Part shown: piece after piece, positions 21,012 through 33,290 of the stretch | Layout: each line of letters opens with the position of its first letter | Numbering within the stretch: position 1 is the stretch's first letter | Source: Sciurus carolinensis | Taxonomy: Eukaryota > Chordata > Mammalia > Rodentia > Sciuridae | Reading direction: 5' to 3' | DNA length: 64,000 nt | Assembly (NCBI RefSeq): GCF_902686445.1 | Contig: NC_062217.1 | Location: forward strand, 172,541,098 to 172,605,097 | Translations under genes and position numbers: made by a program | Notes under the pieces: model-generated | The model's input: only the letters and a program-made list of their open reading frames with translations | What the model was told of the DNA's origin: nothing | The model's database searches: none

Positions 21012-22880
21012 GGCCTTCAATGTACCTCGTGTCAACTTGGCCTCTTGCCTTTCCTCTGCTTTGCCTCAAATGGGCTCTTCCAGTGGGTAGGGCTGGCCAG
21101 GACCACAGTCTGTGAACAAATACAGCCATTGCCTGCTGCCTCTCCCTGGGTCCTACCAGTGGGTACTCGTAAATTGGTTATCAGAAATTCAAACGCGGCC
21201 ATTCCTCTCTGTAATCGGTAATGGACGCTAATTTTCAGAACCAGGGAAATAATTAAGTAGTTGATTAACTAGAACTGAGGTTGTGGTCTTGTCAGGGAGG
21301 AGGACATGTTGCCCGGAGTTGGGGTATTTCTCTTCCTGTGGGTTAGAGCTGCGAACACCTTTCCCTGTGACTCCTTCCTGAAGGGCATTCCCATACTTCC
21401 CTTCTGGATGCACTCAGAGGGAGAAAACCATCGGACCAGCCGTGTGACAGGACGGCCTCCTCCGGGTTCATGCACGTGGGCTCTTAGCATCTCACCCCGT
21501 TCTTCTATGGAGGAGAGGCGGTGACAAAAGAAGAGTAATGTCGAGCAGGCAAGGACAGGAACATCAATCCAAGACAAACCAGGGGCACCCAAATCCAGCC
21601 TGCAGAGCAGTTTCTACTTAATTATAAAATGATCAGGGAATGGAGACGACTTGTACACACTTTGGGACTGAAGCTAGCAAACGAAACTTTGGTTTGCAGA
21701 GGTTGCTTCTATAATCCCCTGTCACCCACACCTGTCAAGGCCAGAGCAGGCCGGGGACTCACTGGCCTGCAGTGGGAGCTGCCCTGGTGCCTGTCCCCCA
21801 GCAAAGGCATGGAGCGTGTGCGTGCTGTCCAAGACGTCCCGTGTGGCCCGTCTAACGAGAGCAGCAGAAGCCCCGTCCAGCCCTTGTCCTGGCAGTAGTC
21901 ATCGCCTCTCCGGGAAGGAGCCTGGCCCAGAGCTGTCCTGGGAGCTGACCATGTTTTATTACCTTGCTGGCTTCTGGTTGCCGGCCAGGAGCAACCAGAG
22001 GTGCCAAAACTCTGTGAGGAATCAGATCTCTGAGAGCAGCTCCGCATGGCGTTTCCAGCTGTTGGCTCACAGCAAAGCTCTTTGTGAGTTTTGTAAGGAA
22101 ATGTGTTCTCAGGAGGTTTCCATTCCGAGTTGGCAGTCCTGAGAAGTCAGGAGAGCTGGAGTCAAACTTTTCAAGAACAACTGAGCTTGGATCCTGCACT
22201 GCACTGGTCCAGGCTCCAACTTCTGGGGCCGTGGATTTGGAACCACTGTGGCTGGCTGATAATGGACTGTATTTATTGTGCCCAAGGGGGAGGGCAGCGC
22301 ATTGCTCCCAACACACTACCCTAGCTTCGGAGGGTGGGCCGCCTGTGCGGATGATGATTTATGGGAGCCAGTCAGGAGGAAATTGTGAGTATCATTTAAA
22401 CACAGATCTGTTTTTCATTCTTTTGGAAAAGTCCAGTCTTTTCATTCAGAAAAAGGGACTGAGAGTCCTGTTTAGCATATCTAACTGAATGCGATCTGTT
22501 CTCACAGATGTTTTCCCCAAATTACTGTGATGATCTGTTCTCCCCCTCCTGACTGTTCCATCGATGGCTAAATTCTCCTGCAGGCTGTGCTCCTTCTCAG
22601 TTAAGGACCCGTCTTTGTTCCTGATCCTTTTCATGGACAATTTGTCATCTTTCTTCTCTTTTTCTACTTCTCCTGCATTTTGTTGATGGTGGATTGATAG
22701 TGACATTCTACAGAGAGGCAGCAAATGGCAGAGAAGGCAGCTTGGGTGAAAGAGAAATGCAATTTATCCTTGTTCAACCAACCATTGAAATGGCCCCTTG
22801 GCCAGAATGGTGGTGGATACTTACACATGGCATTGCTATGTATTGTGCTAATGTAGGGACCGCAAAATTTTAAAGTGATC
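21012..22880. other. Unassigned non-coding sequence
   Basis: No repeat or known gene was recognised. One minus-strand frame (22446-22724, 92 codons) is unusually rich in Lys, Glu, Asp and Asn for this window but has no domain I know. Confidence 0.45.
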
Positions 22881-23390
22881 AGATTCAGGAAGCTGCAAAC
22901 TTGTGACATTTAATATTTTTGTCTTCATTCATAAAGGCAAATATATTCATATGGATGGAGCCCAGTAATGGCAAGGTATTTCTGTAAAGCAGTCTAGTAT
23001 ACTAGGTTATAAACTTCCCAAACATTAAAATAAAGCATTTGGGGAGGGACATTAACTCTTTTAGGCCACTTACAAATTCCCCAAGTGCCCGTTGCAAACC
23101 CAGGAAATTGCATTGTCATTGTTCCATCCAGGAATAATTTCACTCCCATGCATTTCCGCACCATACATGATTCTATTTGAGGGAGTAAAGATGTTTAGCT
23201 TATGTCAGGAGAGTCTGCTGATTGGTTGTGCCTTGCACTGCTGTTATTTTAAATCAGTGGCTGCTGCTGCAAAATCGGATAATTTCTCAGCAGACTTGCA
23301 TGGAAACACTCCACAGTTGTTTGTGTTGGAGGTGAGAGCTCTCAGTTCAAATTGTTGTTCCAAAATAGATGAATGTCAGGGGTGATATCA
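22881..23390. promoter_or_regulatory. Candidate conserved non-coding element
   Basis: This AT-rich, non-repetitive block has a SOX-like word (CATTGTCATTGTTCC near 23113), a CCAAT-box-type GATTGGT near 23220, TTATTTTAAATCAG near 23245 and little CpG. It has no coding frame of note. The composition fits a vertebrate enhancer, but conservation is untested. Confidence 0.25.
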
Positions 23391-25695
23391 TTTAATGTGC
23401 ATCAGGCATTTGAGGAAAACCAAACTGAAGTTGAAAGTCAAACTGCCGAAGAGTGGCTTCCAACTGTGGCTTAATCCCTGGTAGTAAGGGGAGCTGGGAG
23501 CAGGGGACAGATGCAAGGATTCCCTGGGATGGAGAAGAATGGCAGGCATGCATGTCCCCTAAGGCTGCAGGACACAGAGCAGGCAGCCCTGTGCAAGAGC
23601 CAGGCTGACAGGACCAGCTCAGCCGTTGCTGCCTGCAGCACAGGACGTCTGGAGTGGGCTGGAAGCAGGCCCCAGACATGCAGGGGAGAGCATTCCAGAG
23701 CAGCCCACCCTCCTCCCCAGGCCTCAGGCACCTTAAGGAATTGGAAGTCTGAGACTCATCTTCTGCACGTGTGGATCAAGAGCCCCTGAGCTCAACCTGG
23801 AAGTTTGCCACAGAGAACGGATTATCAGTCGGAAAATAAGCTTGCACTGTCTACACGGATGACATTCTCTTCTTCTGCAGCCAGACAGCAGTCTTCAGGT
23901 GATCTGCGCAGCGTCAGTAAGCCAGGTTCGCCTCTCAACGGGTGGGCGACGTATGTGGCACCACAGTGGCCCTTGCTCATGCATGGGAGTGACTTCATTT
24001 GCTTCCAAGAATCAAAAAGGAATATACATTCATTGGAAGCATTTCAGCAATGAGTGGAAGTAGATTTCAAGGCACAGGGAAGACACGGCTTGAAGATTTT
24101 ACAGAACCTGGGGAGATGAGGGGTGTGCACGGACTCCTCTTTTCCTGGTAGTCTAACTAGGACACACCTTTCAGCATGCACAGAACAGAGAAGCAGTTAT
24201 TGCAACGGACACAGCAGGTGACAGCCAGAGGAGGGACAGGATGGGAGCAAGCTTCCAGACACTGTGCTTTGGATCAGAGCTGCAGATAATGGGGAAACAA
24301 CCTGTCTTGAGAATTGCCACCATTTTTGATGGAAAGTAGACACTGACAGCTTTGCAAAGGCTCCTGTGAGGAGACAAGCTTTGGCAAATCTGAGCCATGA
24401 ACATAGAGGTGTCTGTCAAATTGCCAGGGCCTGTAGCCTTAGACAGAGAGAGGCAGGAAGAAGGCCAGCATTCTGGGCGAGGAGGTGGTCAGCTGGCTGT
24501 CTCCACCCCTCCTGCCAGAGCAGGCTCACTCCTAGGTGCAGGCAGAGAAGCCGGGCCCACAGCTCCTCCCTGGAACTCCACAACACGGCGCTGCCCTTTC
24601 AGTCCATCTCTTCCCTGAGTTGCTCTGTGTGAATAGAAAGCGATTTTCTTTCCCTCGGGGAAAGGGAATTTATTCAAGGTTTACAGTTTATAAGAATATT
24701 ATATTTGTTAAGTAAAACCACGAGATTTTAGACTATTGAGAGTGTTAATATTCCAAACTTTTGAGGTGTACATAATATAAAAATTAAACACCAGTGCAAT
24801 TAACTACTTTCAATATCATAATTACTGAAAGGAAGACATACATGCACATAGATTTTGTTAGGAATAATTCCTGGGATCTCTCTGAAGACTCCAATCCCCA
24901 GAGCAAAGAACAGGCTGACGCATGTCACTGGGTACAAACTCAAGGTGTCACTAATGGTCAGTGTGACCCCATGTGGCATTCCTGGTATCTCCTCCTCCCT
25001 GAGATGGGGATGGAAGCCGACTGACATCTGCGGTGGAACTGGATTCTCTTGCTTTGACCAAACAGCCTGTCTGTGGATAGAGGGGGCATCGGGTGGGAGG
25101 AGCTGAAGGGTCTGCCCCTATTGTCCACCAGTGTTCTGGGCTTTGAAACCTTGTCTTGACTTAGGGCATGTCCTCCACTCTATGTTGCTTTCCTGGTATT
25201 TTAAAGGAGGTTTTGGCATTCCAGTGCACACCTCCCCGCTGTGGGTCTGTGGATTCTGTTTCTCCTCCCCAAAGCTCATTCCATTGCTTGAGGTCCCACA
25301 GTGTGGAAGACTCGATGCAGCAACATCACCCTTTGCTTCCTGTAGATGCATCTTCCTGATGTGATGGGCTGGGCTTCTAAATGTGCTTGTTACCTTTCCC
25401 ATACCCCTTGGGGTCAAGACCCTATGAATGACAAATGCAAGACAACTCAAAGATCTCTTCCTTCTTCAGGGTTCTGCAGTTGAAAGAACAGAACTACAGA
25501 GAATGAGAATGGACTGAGCTGTTTTTTGGCTTTCAAGTCTCCTTTGGCAGAGCTCTGAGACCCCAGAGGGACTTGCAGTTGCTGATGGTGCGGGGAGAGA
25601 AGGATGTGTGGGCTCAGCACATCTGGACTGCTCACAGTAGCTCCACGTGCCTCATTCATGCGTGACAGTTTTACCTGGTATCCTATTTGGGGAGA
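23391..25695. other. Unassigned non-coding sequence
   Basis: This is mixed-composition DNA with an AT-rich patch at 24650-24860. I saw no repeat, exon or RNA gene that I could support. Old unrecognised repeats are likely among it. Confidence 0.45.
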
Positions 25696-25866
25696 AAAGG
25701 GTGATAACTAAAATGTTTCTTTTTGAGATATTGAAAATATTCTAAAACTGGTTGTGTGATGCTTGTCCACATCCATGAAAATACTAAAAAATCATTGAAT
25801 TGTGCACTTTAACTGGGTGAGTTATGTGGTTTGCAAATTATACCTCAATAAGGTTGTTAAAAAAAG
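25696..25866 (+). mobile_element. L1 LINE 3' UTR fragment, sense
   Basis: The terminal part is a clear L1 3' UTR: ATGAAAATACTAAAAAATCA, TTGAATTGTGCACTTTAACT, GGGTGAGTTATGTGG, AAATTATACCTCAATAAGG and a short A-run at 25860-25866. It sits tail-to-tail with the antisense L1 that follows. Confidence 0.8.
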
Positions 25867-25884
25867 GATTGAGTTAGAATGAAA

Positions 25885-25955
25885 ATTCCATCCCTCCATT
25901 TCACAGAGTGAAGAAAATGAAACTCAGATAAGATTCCAAAGGTCTTTCAAGGTGT
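25885..25955 (-). repeat. Probable MIR core relic, antisense
   Basis: The string CATTTCACAGAGTGAAGAAA, then ATGAAACTCAGATAAG, and AAAGGTC follows the reverse of the MIR core. It is squeezed between two L1 pieces, so the limits are approximate. Confidence 0.45.
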
Positions 25956-28900
25956 AATTTCAACAGGGATGGTATTGACTCTGTAGAACAATTTGGGTAT
26001 AATAGCCTGCTCAATAATAGTCTTCCTGTTCATGAACATGGATTATTTTCATTTATTTAGGACTTCTAAAATTAATTCAATAAGATTTTGTGATTTCAGT
26101 GTACAGGTCTTACACTTTTTCTGTTACAGTTATTCTAAGTATTTTATTCTTGATATTTTGCATATGGAATTGTTTTCTTCATATCATTTTTTTTGACTTG
26201 TTCATTACTACAATAGGAAATAATGATTTTTGAAAAATTGCATTATATCTGCAACCTGGACGAATCATTTGTTTGGTGTATTTGTCTTAATTCCTTAGGA
26301 TTTTCATATACAGAATCAGATCATCTTCAAATTGAGATAGTTTTATAACTTGTTTTCCAACTCAAGAGTTTCAAAATTTCTTTTTCTTGCCTTATTGCCC
26401 TGGCTAGTATCTCCTCTATAATATTGAGTGGAAGTGGTGAGAGCAGACATCCTTGTTCTTTATGTTTCTACAGTACTTTTATTGCAAAAAGGATGTTAGA
26501 ATTTTCTACTTGACTTTTTGTCTTCATTGATATGCTCATGTGGGTTTTGTCCTTTGTGTTACTATGGCATGTTACATTGATAGATTTTCACATTTAATCA
26601 ACTATGTAAAACAGCTAAATCCTACCTGATCATGAGGTATAATCCTTTTGACATGTCACTGGATTTGGTTTGCTTGTATTTTGTTAAGAATTTTTGTATA
26701 GATATTCATAAAGGATATGGACATGTAGTTTATTTTCTTGTGATGTCTTTGTCTGATTTTGGAATCAGGTTACTATTGGTCTCATAGAATGAGTTTGAAA
26801 GTGTGCCTTTCTCTTGTTTTGGGGGAAGAGTTTGTGAGGGATTAGTAAATTATAAACATTGGTAAAATGCATCAACAACTCAATGTAGTCCTGGGATTTT
26901 CTTCATAGAAAGTTAATCTCTTTATTCATTATAAGTTTATATAGATTTTTTGGAACCATTTTGTAATTTTGGGAAATTTTATCTAGGTTATCTATGTGCT
27001 GTCATGTAATTGTTAATAATATCCTTATAATTCTTTTTATTTTTGTGAGGTTGATCATAACATTGCTGTTAATTGCTGATTCTAGTAATTGAAATATTCT
27101 CTTTTTTTATCCTCTTGATCAGTCTAGCTGCCATTGGTTTATTTTGTTGATTTTTATTTCAAAGAATCAACTTATGGTATTATTGATATTCTCCATTGCT
27201 TTTATACTTTCTATTTCATTTATTCTGCTCTAATGTTTATTATTTTATTTTTTATGTTTGCCTTTGGCTCCATTTGCTTGTGAAAGCTACTTAATTTGGA
27301 AGTTTAGGTCATTGATTTTACAGAATTAAGAGAAATGTAGGCATTCATAGCTATAAATTTCCTGTCAAGCAATGCTTTCTCCCTACCCCAAAGTTTAAGT
27401 ATTTTTTATCATCTCAAAGTAATTTTATATTCCCCTTACTTCTTCTTTGATTTGTTGTTTATTTAAGAATCTGTGGCTCAATTTCTATAGGCTTATGAAT
27501 TTAAAATTTTTTCTTTTAATAAAAGAAAGATGACTGTTGAATTTCATGTCATTGTATGATTTCAATACTTTTATACTTATTGACACTTTCTATTTGGCCT
27601 AATATTTGAATTACATGGGGACTATTTCATGTACATTTGAGAAGAACATATATATTTTGCTGTGGTTGGATGGTGTGTATTATAAATGTTTGTTCTATTC
27701 TTTTATGGTGTTCAGTTTTCTATTTATTGTCTTGTTTACTTTTTGTCTAGATATTTTATTTACTATTGAAAAAGAGATATCAAAGTCTCCAAATTTATTG
27801 TTGACTGATCTGTTTCTCTCATTAAGTCTCAGTTTTTGCTTCATGCACTTTAGGTCTCTGCTTTCAGCTGCATATATGCTTATAATGATTACATATTCTA
27901 ATGGATTTACTCATTTATCATTATAAAATATCATCATTTGTTTCTAGCTACTTTTTACTACTTAAATATGTATTATTTCCAGATTAGTGTTATGGAATCT
28001 AAAGTGTGTCTTCTGCAGAGCACATATATTTGGATCATATTGTTTTTAAAAATTTGTTCGGTCAATATCTGCATTTTAATTCAAACTTTTAATTCATTTA
28101 TTTTTAATTAAATAATTGATAAGCTATGACTATGACTTATGTTTGCCATTTTTCCTGTATGCCTTTTATATTTTTCTTCCTTTATTCTTCTGTTTTTACC
28201 TTGTTTTGTGCTAGCTGTTCTCTGGTGTACTATTTTAATTACTTTATTTTTTTTTGCCACATTTTATTTTTAATGGTCACCCAATGGATTGGAACTACTA
28301 TTTTGATTTATAGCAGTCTATTTCAGATTAATACTAATTTCAAATTTATAAAAAAAAACTCTTCTCCTAGTAAGCTCTGTTTCTTCTTCCTTCCTTTCTG
28401 CTATAAAATAATATGTATTAGAAATTACAAATTAATAATTATATCTTTATACATTGTGTGCCAGTTAACACAGATTTTATAGTGATTGCTTCATGTAGTT
28501 GCTTTTGAAGTCACACAGGAGAAAAATAAAGTTACAAATAAATTGTACATTCATATGGTTTTAAAATAATATTCACTTGTGTAGTTATCTTTACAAGTGC
28601 TTTTGCTTTCTTCTTGTAAATTTTATTTAAATAAATAAATTATATTTATTTAATATACATTGTTTATGTAATGTCTGACATCCTTTAATTCTTTAATGTC
28701 TAATGTCTGACATCTTTAATTTCATTCCAATAGATTCCCTTTAGTACTTCTTCTGGGAAATTAACAAAAAGAATCCAGTGGATTCTCTTAGTTTTTGTTT
28801 ATCTGGAATATCAATTTCTCCTTTAGTTTGGAAGGATAGTTTTGGTAGACATAGAATTCTTGGTTGACAGTTTCTTTCCACACTTTGAATATGTTCTTCC

Positions 28901-29105
28901 ATTGTCTTCCGGCTTTTTGTGTTTTAATGAGAAATCAGCTGTTAACCTTATTGAGGACCCCTTGTATATGATAAATCACTTCTGTCTTGCTGCTTTTAAT
29001 ATTTTTCTCTTTGTCTTTGGCTTCTAATAGTTTGATTATGATGTGTCTACATGTGTATGTGTTTCAGTTTTTTCCTTCTAGAGCTTGCTGAGCTTCTTAG
29101 ATGTG
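25956..29105 (-). mobile_element. Long old L1 LINE, antisense
   Basis: About 3.1 kb of T-rich sequence follows the reverse strand of an old mammalian L1 in continuous order. Anchors are GTGAGAGCAGACATCCTTGTT (near 26437), TCATGTGGGTTTTGTC (26536), GGAATCAGGTTACTATTGGT (26761), TACATTGTGTGCCAGTTAAC (28450), and ATAGAATTCTTGGTTGACAG (28851) up to TTTGATTATGATGTGTC (29031). Stops are frequent on both strands. The + strand frames at 27606-27926 and 28126-28482 are the antisense of the element and not genes. It is not capable of movement. Confidence 0.85.
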
Positions 29106-29500
29106 TAGCTGTGGTTTTAAACAATTGTCATTAGTTGTTTTTGATGACTGTCCCTGGGGAAAGGCATTTCTCACTGGGCAAATTCCAGATCAGGTCAAAT
29201 AAAGACAGTATTATAAGTAGGAAATTACCAGTCAGGTCAGTGATGGTTTATGGGGCTGGGACTTTGAGGAAGTTCCAATTCTGTTCTATTTTCATGGCCT
29301 ACACTTACAGAACAATAACTAGTAATATTGAAAAAGAACATCAGAACAGTGTTCTTAGTGTTGATGAGAAGAGCACTAGTGTTTCACTGTAAGCATAATG
29401 TTTAATCTGGGTTTAAGATTATCATTTTCTATCATGTTAAGCACGTATGCTTTTGTAATGTGTTTTAGTTTTCTATCAGATTTTTTTTTTTTTGGACAAA
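29106..29500. other. Unassigned sequence with a T-run
   Basis: Repeat-like in composition but not matched to a family. It ends in a T-run at 29481-29493 just before the SINE insertion site. Confidence 0.4.
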
Positions 29501-29510
29501 CTAGTTGAAG

Positions 29511-29521
29511 ATATATATATA

Positions 29522-29555
<34 letters not shown>

Positions 29556-29580
29556 TAGATAGATATATAGATATATATAT
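29511..29580. repeat. (TA)n/(TATC)n microsatellite, tail of the ID SINE
   Basis: Alternating TA with a few ATAG/ATCT interruptions. Read on the minus strand it follows the 3' end of the ID element, so it most likely grew from the SINE's A-rich tail. Confidence 0.85.
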
Positions 29581-29656
29581 TGGTGCTGGGAATTGAACCC
29601 AGGGCCTTGTGCTTGCAAGGTAAGCACTCTACCAACTGAGCTATCTCCCCAGCCCC
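29581..29656 (-). mobile_element. ID SINE (tRNA-derived, BC1-like), antisense
   Basis: The minus strand reads as a rodent ID element: GGGGCTGGGGAGATAGCTCA at its 5' end, an A box (TAGCTCAGTTGGTAGAG), GCAAGCACAAGGCCCTGG and a B box (GGTTCAATTCC). These internal boxes are RNA polymerase III promoter sites inherited from the ancestral tRNA. The insertion has a 14-bp target duplication, CTAGTTGAAGATAT at 29501-29514 against CTAGTTGAACATAT at 29657-29670 (13 of 14). Few changes and a clear duplication make it one of the younger insertions in the window. Confidence 0.92.
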
Positions 29657-29670
29657 CTAGTTGAACATAT

Positions 29671-31250
29671 ATTAACCTTATTATGTGTTTTATGAACCTT
29701 TGCCTTTCCTTTTTCAAATGGAACTTCTTAAGTTATCATATTCTATTATTTTAATATGTTGTTGGATTTCAGTACTTGAAAAACTTTTATTTGTACCTAT
29801 GAATGTAAGTGACCTAGTGATTCATAAGTTTTTAAATTTACCTTTAATTTTTACTTTTCTAATAGCCTAAAAATAAGAAGAGCAATACAGAACAAGTGGT
29901 TATCATTCGTCTTTGCTTTAACATTAAATATTGTATATGTTACATGTCTAATGTTATACAGCTTTCCAATCTAAATAATTTTGCTTCCTTTAAGTATGAA
30001 ATAGGAAATTGTAAGTTCTTTATGGTTTGCTCATTATTTTGGGTTTCCTGAGTTGAAAATGATAAATTCAAATAGCTTGTTGGCTATTTCAACATTTTAT
30101 GCAACCAAAGAAAAAAGTCTGAAGAATTATCTGTTTATTCTGGTGGGCCATTTCATTCTATTTAGGGAATCTAAGTTACAATTTTCAGAAAATATTTAAA
30201 ATACATTTGTTTATGAAAGTACTCTTTGGACATCAAATTTATTTGAAAATACTAGATTGGATTTAATTGTCAGCTATTTTGAAAGCAAGGGGATAACGCT
30301 TACTATTTTTCTATTTAAGGAACTCAGTGAGTTAAGTTATCTTCAGTCTGCTCGTCTGACTTCCTTGGGATGGTTGTTGAAGTCGTTGCATTGTCCCACG
30401 TAGACTGAGCTCCAGGGTGTGATCCAGCATGCTGTGACTCTTAGGTGGTCTGTCACCAGCACACTGAAGAAGTTTGAGATGTCACTCGATACCTAGTAAG
30501 AGGTCTGCAAATCAATTCAAACCCAGAGTTGGGAGATTCTTCTGTTTCATTATTAGATAATAACATAAAAACATTTTCTATATTCTTTACCATCCAAAGC
30601 ACATTTATCATTGTTATAACAAAATCTTCCTATGTATTAAGAAAATACTTCCTTTTCTTTTTTTTTTGAAAAATTGAACATTTGTAGATTTTTTAGGTTA
30701 TGCTGTCATATTTATGAGGATTTTTCGTAACTATAGTGGAAATTTCCTGAGAAATTAACTAGAAGGGTTTTGGAGATCTAAATGTCCTTAGGCAGGTAGA
30801 CATGAAGAAACTAAAAGATTCTATTCCCTGTACAGACTCCTGACTTTCAGAACATAGATAAGAGACTTAATTGACTAGGCAATAACACATGCATACATAT
30901 GTTGACATCAGTTTGTATTTATAAGCCCCTAATTCATTGTTGAGAGCAAATATCAAATTAAGAAAATTTAAAAAATTCTATGTGCAATCGACTCATAGAA
31001 ATATTTGGCTATTACCAATTCTAGTTGTTATTGGAAGTAATGAGATTTCTTTAGTTCACATTTGAAATCATATCCCCAAACTGGTTTCCACATCGAGACG
31101 TGAAAGAAGTCCAATTAACCTAAGAGTTCTTTGAGGAAAAGAGATTTGGAAATGATGTGTATTTCCTTTTTAACATTATCATAGTAGAAACACAAAGAAA
31201 TCCTTCAATTTACTTAGAATTTCCCAAACATATTTGACAAGGGAATCTTT
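29671..31250. other. AT-rich sequence, nothing recognised
   Basis: About 1.6 kb of AT-rich DNA that carries no recognisable repeat family, frame or RNA. A less AT-rich patch lies near 30345-30500. Confidence 0.5.
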
Positions 31251-31755
31251 TTCCAGAAGAAAATATGATAGAATACACTGTGATTACATAGCCCAGAGGA
31301 CCCAGAACAATCTGGCCCTCGGATCATTGCCAACTTGATCTTCCGCTCCCTCTCGCCGCCCTCGTCCATTCCAGCCCAGGGCCTCTTTGTTGCCTCTCAT
31401 CAGAAACACCCTGAGCAAGCGGCCTCCGGCCTTGGCAGTAGCTGTCCCTTCCTCCCGGAGTACTCTTGCCTCAGATGCCTGCACATCTCTTCCAACATGG
31501 CCTGCTTAGACATGACTTTACTGACCACTCTGCACAAAGAAGTAACTCCCTGCCCCTCCCTCTTTCTCCTGCCTATCATTCCTCTTCTTGAAGTGGTTTG
31601 TACTCACCTGTAATTCATTATCAACTGTCTCTACTGAACACGGGACAGGGTTTGAGTCTGCAGTGTTGGCTAATGAGTCCCCAGTGCCTGAGTGGCGTTT
31701 GGCATAGAGGTGCTCAATGATCAATAGGCAATCAATGAATGAATGGATGGACTCT
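31251..31755 (+). repeat. L2 LINE 3' end, sense
   Basis: The order is typical of L2: CTCTGCACAAAGAAG near 31530, CTTTCTCCTGCC, CCCCAGTGCCTGAGTGGC near 31678, GGCATAGAGGTGCTCAATGA and the terminal TGAATGAATGGATGG at 31735-31750. It is old and fragmentary, with no coding capacity. Confidence 0.65.
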
Positions 31756-32139
31756 TGGATTTTGCTCAGGCAGCAACAGCAGTAACAGGAATAGCTAGAT
31801 CACAGGGACGAAGGCTCCCGGTGCCAGGCGGGGGCTGTGTAGTTTGGAAGGCACTTGGCTCAGACAGGAATGCAGCGTGCTGATTTCTGTAGGACAGGGT
31901 TTGGCCTTTGGTCTCGCATGAGGGGAAGTTACCATCTTCCTGTGAAGGAGGTGAGCGGTGCTTTGAAAAGGACTCATCAGGGGCAGGATGGGTTGCATGA
32001 AGGAACGCTGGATTCCACCAAGTCATTTCAGTTGGCATTATGGATCACAAACTAGGGTAGAAGAAATGGAAGATAACCACATTTAGGGACACTTTGGAGC
32101 TGGCAACAATAGCATTGATCGGTGGCAAAGGGATTGCAG
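31756..32139. other. Unassigned non-coding sequence
   Basis: No gene or repeat was recognised, although it is flanked by L2 relics on both sides and may be L2-derived. Confidence 0.4.
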
Positions 32140-32420
32140 TGGGTGAGGAAGAGAGATGGATGTAGGGTCATTTCTGAGGATTTCGGCCCTTTGAGGTAGA
32201 TCACAAGTTTGCTTTTGGGAATGCTGAGCTTGATTGGACAGGTGGTCCTGCGTGCGTCAGTTGTTGCTGGAGGTGAGACTTGAGTTCAGCAGGAGGGACA
32301 GGGTTAGGCTGACAGACTGGAGAGCCTTCCCTGGTGTCTGAGGGTGTCAGGGTTAGGAGTGCTCCTCATGGTGCTGGGGAGCCTGGAAGGGGAGTACGTG
32401 TCCAGCGTGGTGTGGGACTG
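32140..32420 (-). repeat. L2 LINE relic, antisense
   Basis: The phrases TTGCTTTTGGGAATGCTGAG, TTGATTGGACAGGTGGTCCT and GGAGGTGAGACTTGAGTTCA appear in the order of antisense L2 upstream of its 3' end. A further piece of the same kind lies at 32880-33000. It points opposite to the L2 3' end at 31.3-31.75 kb, so they are separate insertions. Confidence 0.5.
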
Positions 32421-32715
32421 GAGGTTAGAGCAGAGGTAGGAAAGAGATGCGACTGGACACGGCACCGAGAATACTCTACGCGTGACCTGGGCGAGAGAGG
32501 GGCGAGGCTCAGAGGAGCGCCGAGCACGTCTGGGCGAGGGCCGTAGAGCAGCCGCCTCTCTCTGGGGTCGTCTGTCTACAGAGTCTTCTCATTCCATGGT
32601 AATTCGCTTGTCCTTCCCCACCAGTCCGTGAGGCCCTTGCAGGCTGGGCTTGTCATCTTCCCGATGCCTGTCCTGTGCCAGGCAGCATGCCTGAGAGACG
32701 CTGGGCGCTCTGTGA

Positions 32716-32771
32716 GGGTGCGTGGGCATGTGTGTGGGCATGTGCGTGGGCATGTGCGAGGACGAGTGGGC
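32716..32771 (+). repeat. Short 12-bp tandem repeat (GTGGGCATGTGC)
   Basis: Three to four near-identical units (GTGGGCATGTGT, GTGGGCATGTGC and variants) stand in tandem. It is a short minisatellite-like array that explains the Cys-Val-Gly-Met repeat in the overlapping frame. Confidence 0.75.
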
Positions 32772-32879
32772 GGGATGGTGGGAGGGTAGCCCACGGGGAC
32801 TGAGGCTGACATCGGAGGCCGCAGACTCAGCTGGGAGCGCACGGAGGAAGGTGGGACTGTCGTCAAAGGGGTCATGTGG

Positions 32880-33000
32880 GCCAGGGAGGACCTTACAACG
32901 TGGGAGAGATGTGAGCTTATTGAGAGACCACGGTGAAGAAATCAGGGGAAGGAGAGACTGAAAGTGCAAGAAAGAGCCGGGTGATGATGGCCAAGAGGAG
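32880..33000 (-). repeat. Further L2 relic, antisense
   Basis: The text GTGGGAGAGATGTGAGC to GAAAGAGCCGGGTGATGATG follows antisense L2. Limits are approximate. Confidence 0.35.
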
Positions 33001-33140
33001 AAGGGAGGGCTGCCTGGCGCCTGGGTGCAGGGGAACCAGCAGGTCAGAAGACTGCTGAGCTGGTGGCTGGGGCGCTATGTCGGCTGCTCGTCCCCAGCCA
33101 GCCACAGCAGAGACAGCCCAGGCTGGTTAGCTCGCTCACT

Positions 33141-33290
33141 CTTCCTTCCTTCCTTCCTTCCTTCCTTCCTTCCTTCCTTCCTTCCTTCCTTCCTTCCATC
33201 CGTCCTTCCTTCCTTCCTTCATTTTTTCCTTTTTTCCTTTCTTCTCTGTTTCTATTTCTCCCTCTCTTCCTCTCTGTCTCTTTCTTTCTA
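33141..33290 (+). repeat. (TTCC)n microsatellite and polypyrimidine tract
   Basis: About 20 TTCC units with few interruptions (33142-33220) pass into a CT-rich tail ending near 33290. The Ser-Phe-Leu-Pro-repeat frames over it are artefacts of the repeat. Confidence 0.95.

Noticed and set aside
27606..28482. Two Phe/Leu/Ile-rich + strand frames that look like membrane proteins
   Set aside because: They are the antisense strand of a T-rich L1. The hydrophobic composition follows from base composition.
25696..29105. 5'-inverted (twin-primed) single L1 insertion
   Set aside because: The inverted part lies downstream of the A-run of the 3' part, the opposite of what twin priming gives.
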